This document shows, in pieces, positions 6,968 to 15,869 of a stretch of 64,000 bases of DNA (positions are counted from its first letter, which is position 1; each line of letters begins with the position of its first letter). The DNA lies in assembly GCA_021818505.1 (NCBI GenBank), contig JAKADX010000013.1:1-64000 (forward strand), read 5' to 3'. A program made the translations under genes and the position numbers. The notes under the pieces were generated by a model that was not told the DNA's origin, ran no database searches, and saw nothing but the letters and a program-made list of their open reading frames with translations. Origin of the DNA: Pseudomonadota bacterium (GTDB lineage: Bacteria; Pseudomonadota; Alphaproteobacteria; Acetobacterales; Acetobacteraceae).

Positions 6968-9722
6968 CCGAATTATTGTCAGTGCGCTCGATCCAGTAGG
7001 TGCCGGCGACCGCGACATGGAACGCCAGATGCCGTGCCCGTCCTGGAGCGAGCGCGGCGTCGCCATCGGTCCACCGCCATTCCCGTTCCGGCCTGTGCCA
7101 GCCGCGGCCAAGTCCATGGCTTTCCAGACTGACTTCCCGGCGGTCCAGCCAGATGCGCGAGATCCCGACTCCGAGCGATCGCGTATCATCTTCGTCGGGC
7201 CGCATGTGTGCCGGCACCCAGACGCGCGAAACCAGCCGCACCGATCCGGCTTCGGGCGGAAGGAGAACGTGCCGGATCCGGCCATCGATCCCGACCGGAA
7301 TGATCTGCCCATCGACCAGGACGCGCAGGTTTGCGTCCTGGGTCATCGCGAACCCGGCGGCGATGGCTTCGCCGAGTAACCTCTGCCTGACTGCAGCGAG
7401 GCATGGTCCGTTCAACACCAGTTCGGCGCAGGCGCTCGCCTGCCAGACCCGGCGGGCGAAATCCGGTTGCAGCGCCACGGCCTGTCCGCCATTGGCAAAC
7501 GCGGCGCGGTTCCCGGTGTCGAGATAGGATTCGCAGGGGAGCGAATCGGCAAAGATCACGTCATGGGTCGGCAGTTCGATGTGAAAATAGGTGATCTCAT
7601 CGACCGGCTGCTGGACGATGGTGCGGCCGTTGATCAGATAGCGAATCGGAATCAGGACGCCGCCGTCATACACGGCGTGGTCGGGACTCAGGTACAGATC
7701 GTCGGCGGGCGTCCCGCGGCCAAACGCACCGGCACGGATGCGCACGGGCCAGACATCATATGGGCGCGGGTGACGACGGCAGTTGACGTGACGATGGCCG
7801 ACCCAGATCACCGGGACAGTGCCACCGAATCGCGCAACGACATGGTCGCCCGGCCGAAGATGCTCGACGGCAACCGCGCCGGTCGCGGTGCGGATGCGCG
7901 TGCCAGCGGCGAAACAGGCCGCCTCCGTCAGGAACGTGCCGGCATTGCCGTCGCTGCTCAGCGTCAGTCCGGCCGGGTTCGTCAGGCCGGACAGCGCGAC
8001 CGTCCCGACCGTCGCGGTCGAGGTGCCCTGCACCTCCTCCAGTGTCGCGATCCCGTTGGCATAGCTGACGGTATTCGCGACGGCGGCGGCGAGATCGATC
8101 GTGTCCCCGACGGCGAAACTGCCCACGGCGGCGGAGAAGGCGTTCAGGGCATCGATCCGCAGCACGCCGCTGTTGCCGCCGAAGACAACCGCTTGGCCGC
8201 TGCCGACCGCGGCGCCCAGCTCCAGCGTGTTACCATTGTCCACGAACAGGCTGCCGGTGCCACCGATGCTGCCCGTGACCAGGAGCGTCCCGGACGCGAC
8301 GATGCCGCCGGCGTTGGTGACATTCGCGGCAATGGTGCCGCTGCCGACGATGGCGCCGTGAGCATTGTTGTCGGCGGTCCCCTGGACCTGTAGCACGGCC
8401 GGCGCGGTGGTCCCCTGGCCGAGCGTGATGAGCCCGGCGTTGTTCAGGCCGCCGGCACTGAGTTCCGTCGTCTGGCCGGCGATGCCATTGAGGATGCTCA
8501 CGTGGCCGCTGTTGGCGAGGGTGCCGGAGAGCGCCACGGTGGCGGCGTTGCCAAGGTCGAGGTCGCCGGCATTGCTGGTCAGGCCGGTCAGCGCACTATT
8601 GCTGCCCGTGCTGCCGGCATCGGCGACGAAGGCGTTGCTGCCGGACAGCACCAGATAGGCGCCGGATGCAATCGACGTCAGTTGGCCGGAGGTGAACTGG
8701 ATCAGCGCATCGTCCTGGAGGTTGACGCTGCCGGTGACCACGCCCGCGGTGCCGAACCCCGCCGCCGACCCGATGCTCAGATCGGCCAGGCTGGCCGTGC
8801 CGCCGGTCACGTCGATCCGGCTGCTCGGTATCGCGTCGATCAGAGCCGCCGTGCTGAGCCGGGTGACGAGGGCCGGGGTTTTGGGCGCGGAACCGTTCGA
8901 CACGTTTACAGCGCCGGTATTGGTCAGCGTTCCGGCGATGGTCAGCGTGCTGCCGCCATAGCCATATGGGCCGCCGTCGAGACCGACGGCGCCGGAGTTG
9001 GCGAGGTCGCCGGTCAGCGCAACGGTGGACTGAGCGTTGACTTCGAGGTTGCCGGCATTGCTGGTCAGACCGGTCAGTGCGCTGTTGCTGCCGATCGTAC
9101 CGGCATCGGCGACGAAGGCGTTGCTGCCGGTCAGCGAGAGCGTGCTGCTGGAGGCGATGGACGTCAGTTGGCCCGAAGCGAACTGGATCAGCGAGTCTTT
9201 CAGCAGGTTGACGCTGCCAGTGACCACGCCTGCGATGCCGAATCCCGCCGTGGAGCCGATGCTCAACTCGGCCAGGGCGGCCGTGCCGCCGGACAGGTTG
9301 ATGGCGCTGCTCTGCGTCGCGTCGATCAGCGCCGCCGCGGTGAGCTGGGTGACAAGGGGGCTGTAGCCGCCAAAGGAACCGTCATTCGACACATTGACGA
9401 CGCCGGTATTGTCCAGCGTGCCGCCGATGGTCAGGCTGGCTCCGGCCCAGCCATAGGGGCCGCCATCCATGACCAGTTGGCCGGCGTTGGCGAAACCGCC
9501 CGCGACCGACAATGCGGCGACGTTCTCCAACTGGAGATTCGATGCGGTTGCGATCGTTACCGATGCGGCGCTCGCCGCGGGATCGGTGGGCGAGTTGATG
9601 ACGACGCCGCTGTTCGTCGCAATGGTGACATCGTCGCCCGCCCCGGGGACGATTGCCGGCGTCCAGGCCGAGGCGGTGAACCAGTCACCGGTGACCCCGC
9701 TGCTCCACGTGATCGTCGTCAT
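6837..9722 (-). CDS. Large repeat-containing Hint-domain protein
   Basis: 961-residue predicted exported or surface protein. The N-terminus resembles beta-helical adhesins (GDWFTASAWTPAIVPGAGDDVTI). Gly/Ser/Thr/Ala-rich beta-repeats follow to about residue 590 and include two near-identical tandem units of 162 residues. A Hint_2 domain starts near 602 at EAACFAAGTRI, with VEHLRPGDHVV and LSPDHAV containing the block-B-like histidine. A further domain of about 150 residues ends in WRWTDGDAALA. The expected end is near AGTYWIER, but no stop follows. The frame continues about 45 residues through antisense of the oxidoreductase gene, ending in a Pro/Arg-rich tail, so the last part is doubtful. 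No classical signal peptide is seen. Substrate and processing are unknown. Confidence 0.8.
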   Translation of the reverse strand: MTTITWSSGVTGDWFTASAWTPAIVPGAGDDVTIATNSGVVINSPTDPAASAASVTIATASNLQLENVAALSVAGGFANAGQLVMDGGPYGWAGASLTIGGTLDNTGVVNVSNDGSFGGYSPLVTQLTAAALIDATQSSAINLSGGTAALAELSIGSTAGFGIAGVVTGSVNLLKDSLIQFASGQLTSIASSSTLSLTGSNAFVADAGTIGSNSALTGLTSNAGNLEVNAQSTVALTGDLANSGAVGLDGGPYGYGGSTLTIAGTLTNTGAVNVSNGSAPKTPALVTRLSTAALIDAIPSSRIDVTGGTASLADLSIGSAAGFGTAGVVTGSVNLQDDALIQFTSGQLTSIASGAYLVLSGSNAFVADAGSTGSNSALTGLTSNAGDLDLGNAATVALSGTLANSGHVSILNGIAGQTTELSAGGLNNAGLITLGQGTTAPAVLQVQGTADNNAHGAIVGSGTIAANVTNAGGIVASGTLLVTGSIGGTGSLFVDNGNTLELGAAVGSGQAVVFGGNSGVLRIDALNAFSAAVGSFAVGDTIDLAAAVANTVSYANGIATLEEVQGTSTATVGTVALSGLTNPAGLTLSSDGNAGTFLTEAACFAAGTRIRTATGAVAVEHLRPGDHVVARFGGTVPVIWVGHRHVNCRRHPRPYDVWPVRIRAGAFGRGTPADDLYLSPDHAVYDGGVLIPIRYLINGRTIVQQPVDEITYFHIELPTHDVIFADSLPCESYLDTGNRAAFANGGQAVALQPDFARRVWQASACAELVLNGPCLAAVRQRLLGEAIAAGFAMTQDANLRVLVDGQIIPVGIDGRIRHVLLPPEAGSVRLVSRVWVPAHMRPDEDDTRSLGVGISRIWLDRREVSLESHGLGRGWHRPEREWRWTDGDAALAPGRARHLAFHVAVAGTYWIERTDNNSATATDPTRLPWPATPPCSPPPPGRQTAPAPRPRHPRAPARRPG
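8500..9471 (-). repeat. Two tandem 486-bp repeat units inside the Hint gene
   Basis: The Hint gene contains two consecutive copies of a roughly 486-bp unit (162 codons). The anchor is the near-identical run beginning at 8571 and again at 9057, exactly 486 bases apart. On the coding strand it encodes NAFVADAG..GSNSALTGLTSNAG. The copies differ at scattered positions, mostly synonymous or conservative. A partial third unit follows towards the Hint domain. Unit boundaries are approximate. Confidence 0.8.
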
Positions 9723-9902
9723 GCCGTCCCCCGAGCGTCGTCGGCTGCTGCGGCTGATTCCGCGCCGGACGCAGCATGAAACTTCACCCCGGAACGAATA
9801 TCAAATGCAAACTTATGGACATGTGATCGAAACGCCCCGTCAGGTTGCCTGCCTGGCGCAGGCCGCCATGCACTGGAGCTCTGCCGCGACGGGCTGGGTC
9901 TT

Positions 9903-10919
9903 TCAGGTCGTCTGCGTAACCTTGCGCAGGCCCGGCGGATGGTCGGGGTCGCGCCCGCGCGCGCGTGCCGCCGCCTCCGCCGCGAGGTAGAAGCTGACCA
10001 GTTGCGGCAGCAGATCGGTGTCCGGGTGGTCCGGCGCGACAGTGGGCAAGCTGACAATCCCCGCACCTGCCAGGCCGGCGGCGAAAACCGGCGTTCCGCG
10101 GGAGGCCAGATCGGCCAGCAGCGCGGTGCTGCCGTCCTTCCCCGCGTCCTCCTGGATGAAGCCGAGCACCGGAAAGTCCGGTCCTGCCAGCGTCCGCGGT
10201 CCGTGCGGCAACTCGGCGGAGCTGTAGGCGAGGCCGGCGACGCCCGTGGTCTCCGCCAGCTTCAGCGCCGCCTCGCTGGCGATGGCGAGGCCGGGGCCGC
10301 GGCCGACCGTGAACATCTTGTCCACCCGCCGGATTTCCGCCGTCAGTGGCGACCAGTCCAGCGTGCAGGCTGCGGCCAGCCGATCCGGAAGCCGCTGCAA
10401 TGCCGCTTCCAGCCGCGCGTTGCCGGTCCAGGTCGACGTCAGTGCCAACCCGGCGGCCAGGCTGGCCAGCACAGTTTTGGTGGCGGCAACGCTGCGTTCC
10501 GGCCCGGCGGCGATGTCCAGCACCAGTTCGCAGGCGGCGGCCAGCGGGGATGCCGGCGCATTGACCACGGCGAGCGTGAGTGCGCCGGCGGCGCGGGCTT
10601 CCTCGGTCGCGACGATGAGGTCCGGGCTGCGGCCCGACTGCGAGATCGTCACGAACAGCGCCCCCGCCAGCCGCTGCCGCCGATGATACAGCGACGCGAC
10701 CGACGGCATCGACGCGGCGGCAACAACGCCCAGATCGCGCGCCAGCAGGTAGCGCAGGAACGTGCCGGCGTGCCCGGAACTGCCGCGGGCGCACACCATG
10801 ACCACGGCCGGGTCGAAATCCCGCAGCCGTGCGGCCACCGCCGCGATGGCATCTCGCTGCGCGAGGCATCGACGCACTGCCTCGGCAGACTCGGCAGCTT
10901 CCTGGCGCATAAGGCTCAT
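9903..10919 (-). CDS. SIS-domain sugar-phosphate isomerase/deaminase (AgaS/NagB-II type)
   Basis: 338 residues with two SIS domains, like the isomerase half of GlmS and stand-alone amino-sugar-6-phosphate deaminases/isomerases. SIS-1 shows ARGSSGHAGTFLRYLL and the phosphate-binding Ser cluster VTISQSGRSPD. SIS-2 shows TVGRGPGLAIASEAALKLAET and SSAELPHGPRTL, the conserved Glu-Leu-X-His-Gly-Pro active-site stretch of this family. There is no glutaminase domain, so it is more likely catabolic (glucosamine- or galactosamine-6-phosphate deaminase/ketose isomerase) than GlmS. The ATG start at 10919 is natural (MSLMRQEAAES). It is divergent from the SDR gene, and no PTS or nagA lies nearby. The exact substrate is unknown. 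Confidence 0.8.
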   Translation of the reverse strand: MSLMRQEAAESAEAVRRCLAQRDAIAAVAARLRDFDPAVVMVCARGSSGHAGTFLRYLLARDLGVVAAASMPSVASLYHRRQRLAGALFVTISQSGRSPDLIVATEEARAAGALTLAVVNAPASPLAAACELVLDIAAGPERSVAATKTVLASLAAGLALTSTWTGNARLEAALQRLPDRLAAACTLDWSPLTAEIRRVDKMFTVGRGPGLAIASEAALKLAETTGVAGLAYSSAELPHGPRTLAGPDFPVLGFIQEDAGKDGSTALLADLASRGTPVFAAGLAGAGIVSLPTVAPDHPDTDLLPQLVSFYLAAEAAARARGRDPDHPPGLRKVTQTT

Positions 10920-11026
10920 CGGCGTTCCTCCTGTCCGGCGTCCCTATGCCGCGCCGGCCAGCGTCGCAAGCACGTCGCTGGACAGGACGGGGACGGCGTG
11001 CTGTTGCACCGCCGCGGAGGGCCTTC

Positions 11027-11785
11027 ATGCAGCCGAGCGACGCCATCTACCCAAGCCTGCGGGATCGTAACGTGCTGGTCACTGGCGGGGCCGGCGGTAT
11101 CGGTGCATCCGTGGTGGAGCATTTCTGCGCGCAGGGCGCGCGGGTCACGTTCCTCGACATCGCCGACGCGGTGGCCGAGGAGCTTGCCGCGCGGATCGCG
11201 GCGTCCGGTCATCCGCGCCCGCAGTATCGCCATGTGGACGTGACCGACACGGCGTCGTTGCAAGATGCGGTGCGCGCAGCAGGGCCGCTGCATGTGCTGG
11301 TCAACAACGCCGCGCACGACGAACGCCATGACTGGCGGGAGGTAACAGCGGAGTACTGGGACCAGCGCATCGCCGTGAACCTGCGCCACCAGTTCTTCGC
11401 CATCCAGGCCGCGGCGCCGGCGATGATCGCCGCGGGCGCCGGGTCGATCATCAATTTCGGCTCGACCAGTTGGCGCCTCGGCATGGGCGGGATGCCGGCC
11501 TATACCGCGAGCAAGGCGGGCGTCGAGGCACTGACCCGCAGCTTCGCCCGCGATCTCGGCCCGCATGGCATTCGCGTCAACTGCGTGCTGCCGGGGTGGA
11601 TCATGACCGAGCGGCAGCTTGCGCTGTGGGTGAACGAAACCAGCGAGGCGGTGCGTCATGCCGGTCAGTGCCTGAAGGACCGGCTGTATCCGCCGGACGT
11701 GGCGCGGCTGGTCCTGTGGCTCGCGGCCGACGACAGCCGCATGGCGACGGCGCAGACCTGGACGGTGGACGGCGGCTGGATGTAG
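11027..11785 (+). CDS. SDR-family NAD(P)-dependent oxidoreductase
   Basis: 252-residue classical short-chain dehydrogenase/reductase. It has the cofactor motif TGGAGGIG (about 20-27), NNAA after strand 4, the catalytic Ser in FGSTSW and the catalytic YTASK. It ends at VDGGWM, the usual SDR C-terminus. The ATG at 11027 is chosen because the purine-rich GCGGAGG lies just upstream (11014-11020); an earlier in-frame codon at 10946 would add an unrelated Arg-rich extension. Neighbours are a SIS isomerase, a HIBADH-type dehydrogenase, an enolase-superfamily dehydratase and a zinc dehydrogenase, suggesting oxidation of a sugar, lactone or acid. The substrate cannot be read from sequence. Confidence 0.88.
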   Translation: MQPSDAIYPSLRDRNVLVTGGAGGIGASVVEHFCAQGARVTFLDIADAVAEELAARIAASGHPRPQYRHVDVTDTASLQDAVRAAGPLHVLVNNAAHDERHDWREVTAEYWDQRIAVNLRHQFFAIQAAAPAMIAAGAGSIINFGSTSWRLGMGGMPAYTASKAGVEALTRSFARDLGPHGIRVNCVLPGWIMTERQLALWVNETSEAVRHAGQCLKDRLYPPDVARLVLWLAADDSRMATAQTWTVDGGWM

Positions 11786-11798
11786 CCGCCCGCGAACG

Positions 11799-12710
11799 TC
11801 AGGCCTGCAACCGCGCCGGGAAGCCAGGGGCGCGCAGGTCGGTGCGCAGCGCATCCTCCAGCAGCTTGACCACCATGGTCGATTGCGCCGACCCGCCGAA
11901 GGCCGAGCGCGCGCGCACGAAGGTCTGCTCGGTCAGCGCCGCGAGATCGAGCGGCACGCCGAAGGCGCGCCCGAACGCCAATGCGAAGCCGAGGTCTTTC
12001 AACGCGAGGTCGTTGGTGAAACCAACATCATAGCTGCCGTTCAGAATCAGTTGGCCTTCGGTCTCGTGGACGAAGCTGTTGCCGGAACTGGCCTTGATGG
12101 CGTGAAACGCCTGCGCCAGATCGAGCCCGCCGCGCTTCGCCAGCATCAGCGCCTCGCCGCAGGCCACGAGATGGATGAAGGCGAGCATGTTGGTGATGAC
12201 TTTCATCACCGCGGCGCTGCCGAGCGGCCCCATGTGCAGCACCTCGCGCCCCATCGCGGACAGCGCCGGGCGATGCTGGGCGAGCAGATCGGCCTCACCG
12301 CCCACCAGCACCGCGACCGCCCCGATCGCGGCGAGATGCACCCCGCCCGTCACTGGCGCCTCCAGCGTGTGCACGCCGCGTTCCGCGGCGCGCGTGGCGA
12401 GGCGGAGGATGGTGTCGCGGTCGAGCGTGCTGATCTCGATCCAGGTTCCGCCCGACGCCAGTCCCGCGAGAATGCCATCGGCGCCAGTCAGCACTGATTC
12501 GCACGCCGCCGGGGAGGGCAGGCAGGTGAACACGGCGTCGGCCTGCGCCGCTGCCTCGCGCGGCAAGGCCGCCACGGTCGCGCCCGCGGCGGCCAACGGC
12601 GCCATCGCCGTCGCGTCGCGGTCATGCACGACCAGCGGAAAGCCGGCGCGCAACAGGCAGGCGGCCAGTTTCCCGCCGAGTTCGCCGAGGCCGATGAAAG
12701 CGTAGCGCAT
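11799..12710 (-). CDS. 3-hydroxyisobutyrate dehydrogenase-family (beta-hydroxyacid) dehydrogenase
   Basis: 303 residues. The N-terminal Rossmann fold has GLGELGG (7-13) where the family usually has GLGxMG. APVTGGVHLA matches the substrate-binding (A/S)PVSGG motif, and the catalytic lysine is in VMKVITNML. The C-terminal all-helical domain includes LKDLGFAL, typical of HIBADH and tartronate semialdehyde reductase. Start: the ATG at 12710 directly precedes the Rossmann strand (MRYAFIGLG); the frame stays open upstream but that is antisense of the next gene. It follows the dehydratase gene by 8 bases and is probably co-transcribed with it. Likely role: NAD(P)-dependent oxidation or reduction of a 3-hydroxy or 2-hydroxy-3-oxo acid in sugar-acid catabolism. 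Confidence 0.88.
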   Translation of the reverse strand: MRYAFIGLGELGGKLAACLLRAGFPLVVHDRDATAMAPLAAAGATVAALPREAAAQADAVFTCLPSPAACESVLTGADGILAGLASGGTWIEISTLDRDTILRLATRAAERGVHTLEAPVTGGVHLAAIGAVAVLVGGEADLLAQHRPALSAMGREVLHMGPLGSAAVMKVITNMLAFIHLVACGEALMLAKRGGLDLAQAFHAIKASSGNSFVHETEGQLILNGSYDVGFTNDLALKDLGFALAFGRAFGVPLDLAALTEQTFVRARSAFGGSAQSTMVVKLLEDALRTDLRAPGFPARLQA

Positions 12711-12718
12711 GGGCCTGC

Positions 12719-13930
12719 TCAATCCGGCAGCGGCACCGGGCCGGCATGCGGCACCAGATGCAATTCGTCGCCGGTATAGGGATGCGCGCGCGCCACATCC
12801 TCGTCGAGTTCGACGCCGAGGCCGGGTGCGTCCGGCACGATCACGCAGCCTTCTTCCCAGCGAATTGGTGTCTTCAGGATATCGGCGTGAAAGCCGCTCC
12901 AGGTGCCGATGCTTTCCAGGATCAGGAAATTGGGGATGCAGGCGGCGAGCTGGATGTTCGCCGCGCCCTCGATCGGGCCGCAGTAGAGATGCGGCGCGAT
13001 CTGCGCATAGTACGCCTCCGCCATGCCGGCGATCTTCTTCGCCTCCAGCAGACCCCCGACCCGGCCGAGCGCCATTTGCAGGATCGAGGCGGCGCGGCAT
13101 TCCAGCACGCGTGCGAATTCGTATTTGGTGGTGAGCCGTTCGCCGGTCGCGATCGGGATGGTGGTTTGGCGTGCCACGATCGCCATCTCTTCCGGCTTTT
13201 CCGGCGGCACCGGCTCCTCGAACCACAGCGGATCGTAGGCTTCCAGGCGGCGCGCGAGACGGATCGCGCCGCTGGCGGTGAACTGGCCGTGCGTGCCGAA
13301 CAGCAGATCGGCCCTGGAGCCCACCGCCTCGCGCAGCCGTCGGCAGAACCGCTCCGACAACTCCATGCGCGCGAGGCTCGGCTGGCGGGGGTCGAAGGTG
13401 GAGTAGGGGCCGGCGGGATCGAACTTTACCGCAGTGAAGCCCTGCGCCACGTATTGCGCCGCGCGTTCGGCGGCGATGTCAGGATCGTCATAGACGGCCG
13501 CACGATCATAGGCGCCGCCCTCGTCGGGATTCGGATAGAGATAGGTGTAGCTGCGCAGCCGCTCATGCACCCGGCCGCCGAGCAGCGCATGGACCGGCTT
13601 GTCCACCGCCTTGCCGATGATGTCCCACAGCGCCATCTCGATGCCCGACAGCACGCCCATCAGCGTGATGTCGGGCCGCAGCGAATAGCCGCGGCCATAG
13701 ACATTGCGCCATAACGTCTCGATGCCGAACGGGTCGCTGCCTTCGACGTGGCGGGCGAAGACGTCCTCGATCAGTCGCACGATGGCCTGCGGGCCGAAGG
13801 TCGCCGCATAGACCTCGCCCACGCCTTCGATGCCGTTGTCGGTGATCAGCTTGAGGAAGATGAAGTAGCGCCCGCCCCATTGCGGCGGTGGGTTGGCGAC
13901 GACGTAGGTTCGCAGAAATTGGACTTTCAT
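12719..13930 (-). CDS. Mandelate racemase/muconate lactonizing enzyme-family (acid-sugar dehydratase-like)
   Basis: 403-residue enolase-superfamily protein with capping domain (1-120) and a C-terminal TIM barrel. Barrel residues include the Lys of AVKFDP, the His in LLFGTHGQF, Glu of WFEEPVPPE, Glu of TGERL, and the His of QIAPHLYCGP. That pattern fits acid-sugar dehydratases of the MR subgroup (galactonate/mannonate type), which remove water from aldonic acids after alpha-proton abstraction. Specificity is not assigned. It begins four bases inside the zinc dehydrogenase gene (ATGA, 13927-13930), so the two are translationally coupled. With the HIBADH-type gene downstream it forms a three-gene unit. 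Confidence 0.85.
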   Translation of the reverse strand: MKVQFLRTYVVANPPPQWGGRYFIFLKLITDNGIEGVGEVYAATFGPQAIVRLIEDVFARHVEGSDPFGIETLWRNVYGRGYSLRPDITLMGVLSGIEMALWDIIGKAVDKPVHALLGGRVHERLRSYTYLYPNPDEGGAYDRAAVYDDPDIAAERAAQYVAQGFTAVKFDPAGPYSTFDPRQPSLARMELSERFCRRLREAVGSRADLLFGTHGQFTASGAIRLARRLEAYDPLWFEEPVPPEKPEEMAIVARQTTIPIATGERLTTKYEFARVLECRAASILQMALGRVGGLLEAKKIAGMAEAYYAQIAPHLYCGPIEGAANIQLAACIPNFLILESIGTWSGFHADILKTPIRWEEGCVIVPDAPGLGVELDEDVARAHPYTGDELHLVPHAGPVPLPD

Positions 13931-15015
13931 GCGTCGAACACGATCACGTTGCGCAGCGCCTCGCCGCGCTTCACGGACTCGATTGCTTCATTGATCTGGT
14001 CGAGCGGATAGCGATTGGTGATCAGTTCGTCCAGCTTGAGTCGGCCTTGTTGATACGCCGCTATCAGATGCGGAATATCGATGCTCACCCGCGCCGATCC
14101 CATCTTGGAGCCAAGGATGCGCTGTTCGTCTGCGGCCAGCCAGCCGGGATCATAGCTCGCGGTGACGCCGGAGGCTGGCATGCCCACGATCACCACGCCG
14201 CCGCCGCGGCTGATCAATTTCGGTGCCAGCTCCATCGCCGCCTTGGCGCCCACAGTGACGAACGCCCAGTCCGCCTTGCGGCCGTTGTTCACGGCGCGGA
14301 TCAGCGCCGAAAGGTTCTCCGACGTCGGATCGAACGCGTGCGTCGCGCCGAACTGCAGGGCCGCCTCGCGTTTCGCGGCGGAGATGTCCAGGGCGATGAT
14401 CGGCGAGGCGCCGACCAGCGCGGCGCCCTGCAACGCGTTGAGCCCGACGCCGCCGGTACCGATCACGATGACGCTGTCGCCGGTGCGCACGCCGGCCGTG
14501 TTGATGACCGCGCCGGCGCCGGTGATAACCCCGCAAGCGAGCAGTGCGGCGCTGTCGAGCGGGATCTCATTGGGGATCGCGACCGCCTGTGATGCCTCGA
14601 CCACGACCTGTTCGGCGAATGCGCCGGTCCGCAATCCATGAACCAGCGTCTCGCCGGTGGCATGCACGGTCAGCGGGCTCTGTTCGTCGAGCGGGAAGGT
14701 GGTCTCACATCGCACCTGGGCGCCACGCGCGCAGGACGGGCAATGGCCGCAGGAGCGGATCAGCGTTACGACTGCATGATCCCCTGGCTTGAGGTGCGTC
14801 ACACCCGCGCCGACTTCTTCGACGATGCCGGATGCTTCATGGCCATAGACCGCCGGGAGCGCTCCGCCCCATGCGCCGTCGGCGAACAGGATGTCGCTAT
14901 GGCAGATCGCACAGGCTGCAACCTTGACGCGCACTTCCCCGGCCCGCGGCGGCGCCAGGTCCACTTCCTCGATCGTCAGCTTTTCGCCGAACGCGCGGCA
15001 GACGGCAGCTTTCAT
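13927..15015 (-). CDS. Zinc-dependent alcohol dehydrogenase (MDR class III-like)
   Basis: 362 residues of the medium-chain dehydrogenase family. The catalytic zinc site is Cys38 (AICHSD) with His59-Glu60 (YGHEA). The structural zinc lobe has four cysteines in CGHCPSCARGAQVRC. The NAD-binding turn is GTGGVGL (about 186-192). The overall pattern resembles the zinc alcohol dehydrogenases that also include S-(hydroxymethyl)glutathione dehydrogenases, but the protein is shorter than typical FrmA and the substrate is unknown. It is first in the dehydrogenase-dehydratase-HIBADH unit and shares a four-base overlap with the dehydratase gene, implying it oxidises a sugar or polyol feeding that route. 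Confidence 0.88.
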   Translation of the reverse strand: MKAAVCRAFGEKLTIEEVDLAPPRAGEVRVKVAACAICHSDILFADGAWGGALPAVYGHEASGIVEEVGAGVTHLKPGDHAVVTLIRSCGHCPSCARGAQVRCETTFPLDEQSPLTVHATGETLVHGLRTGAFAEQVVVEASQAVAIPNEIPLDSAALLACGVITGAGAVINTAGVRTGDSVIVIGTGGVGLNALQGAALVGASPIIALDISAAKREAALQFGATHAFDPTSENLSALIRAVNNGRKADWAFVTVGAKAAMELAPKLISRGGGVVIVGMPASGVTASYDPGWLAADEQRILGSKMGSARVSIDIPHLIAAYQQGRLKLDELITNRYPLDQINEAIESVKRGEALRNVIVFDA

Positions 15016-15083
15016 GGCGGGTTCCGCTCCGGTTGCGGCGCGGGACTATGCGCGGGCCGGGCGGCTGTCGCAACCGCCGGGGC

Positions 15084-15869
15084 TCAGTACCCTTTCCATA
15101 CCGGCGGCCGTTTCTCGGCGAAGGCGCGTGCGCCCTCGGCCTGGTCACGGCTGGCATAGAGCCGTGCGACGCTTGGGTACCGGCGCTCTGCAATGCGGGC
15201 GAGCGCGTCGGCGAACGCCAGGCCTTCGCTCTCGCGTGCCACCTCCTTGATCGCGGCGAACACCAGCGACGGTCCGTTTGCCAGTGTCTGGGCGAGCTCA
15301 CGGGCCCGCGCGAGCAGTCCCGCAGCCGGAACGACCTCACTCACGAGGCCGAATTGCCGGGCTTCGGCGGCGTCCATCCATCGTCCGGTGAACAGCAGAT
15401 CCATCGCGACGTGCCAGGGAATGCGCCGCGGCAGCTTAAGTGTCGCGGCGTCTGCCAGTGTGCCCGCCCTGATTTCCGGCAGGGCAAAGCGCGCGTCCTC
15501 GGCCGCCAGGATGAGGTCGGCCGCCAGCGCCATCTCGAATCCGCCGCCGACGCACATGCCGTTGACCGCCGCGATCACTGGCTTGTTCAAGCCCGGCAGC
15601 GCCTGCAGTCCGCCGAACCCGCCGACCCCGTAATCCGCATCCGGCGGTTCGCCCGCCGCAGCGGCCTTCAGGTCCCATCCGGCGGAGAAGAAGCGGGGGT
15701 TGCCGCTGGCGAGGAGCGCCACACGGAGGTCCGGGTCGTCGCGGAACCGCGCGAACACGCCGCCGAGCAGCCGGCTGGTCTCGGCGTCGATCGCATTTGC
15801 CTTGCCGCGGGTCAGCGTGACCTCGAGCACGGCTCCGCTGCGGCTGAAGCGGAATGGCGGTTCGCTCAT
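15084..15869 (-). CDS. caiD: Enoyl-CoA hydratase, carnitinyl-CoA dehydratase-like
   Basis: 261-residue crotonase-fold protein. FFSAGWDLKA provides the first oxyanion-hole region, and VNGMCVGGGFEMALAADLILA the second. The acidic residue in ALPEIRAG is at the position of the catalytic glutamate. FFSAGWDLKAAA, the GVGGFGGL insert and the WKGY C-terminus are characteristic of the CaiD branch, which hydrates crotonobetainyl-CoA to L-carnitinyl-CoA. It is last in a five-gene operon; its ATG overlaps the CoA-ligase stop by four bases (15866-15869). Operon context with an L-carnitine dehydrogenase and a 3-dehydrocarnitine-cleaving enzyme strongly supports this over a generic hydratase. Confidence 0.87.
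   Translation of the reverse strand: MSEPPFRFSRSGAVLEVTLTRGKANAIDAETSRLLGGVFARFRDDPDLRVALLASGNPRFFSAGWDLKAAAAGEPPDADYGVGGFGGLQALPGLNKPVIAAVNGMCVGGGFEMALAADLILAAEDARFALPEIRAGTLADAATLKLPRRIPWHVAMDLLFTGRWMDAAEARQFGLVSEVVPAAGLLARARELAQTLANGPSLVFAAIKEVARESEGLAFADALARIAERRYPSVARLYASRDQAEGARAFAEKRPPVWKGY

Noticed and set aside
6837-9722. Hint proteins as intein-containing host genes
   Set aside because: No recognisable enzyme is split around the Hint domain; flanks are beta-repeats and an extra domain, as in bacterial Hint_2 proteins.
12711-13226. N-terminal extension of the HIBADH-type protein
   Set aside because: The extra residues are Arg-rich antisense of the dehydratase gene; MRYAFIGLG is the natural start.
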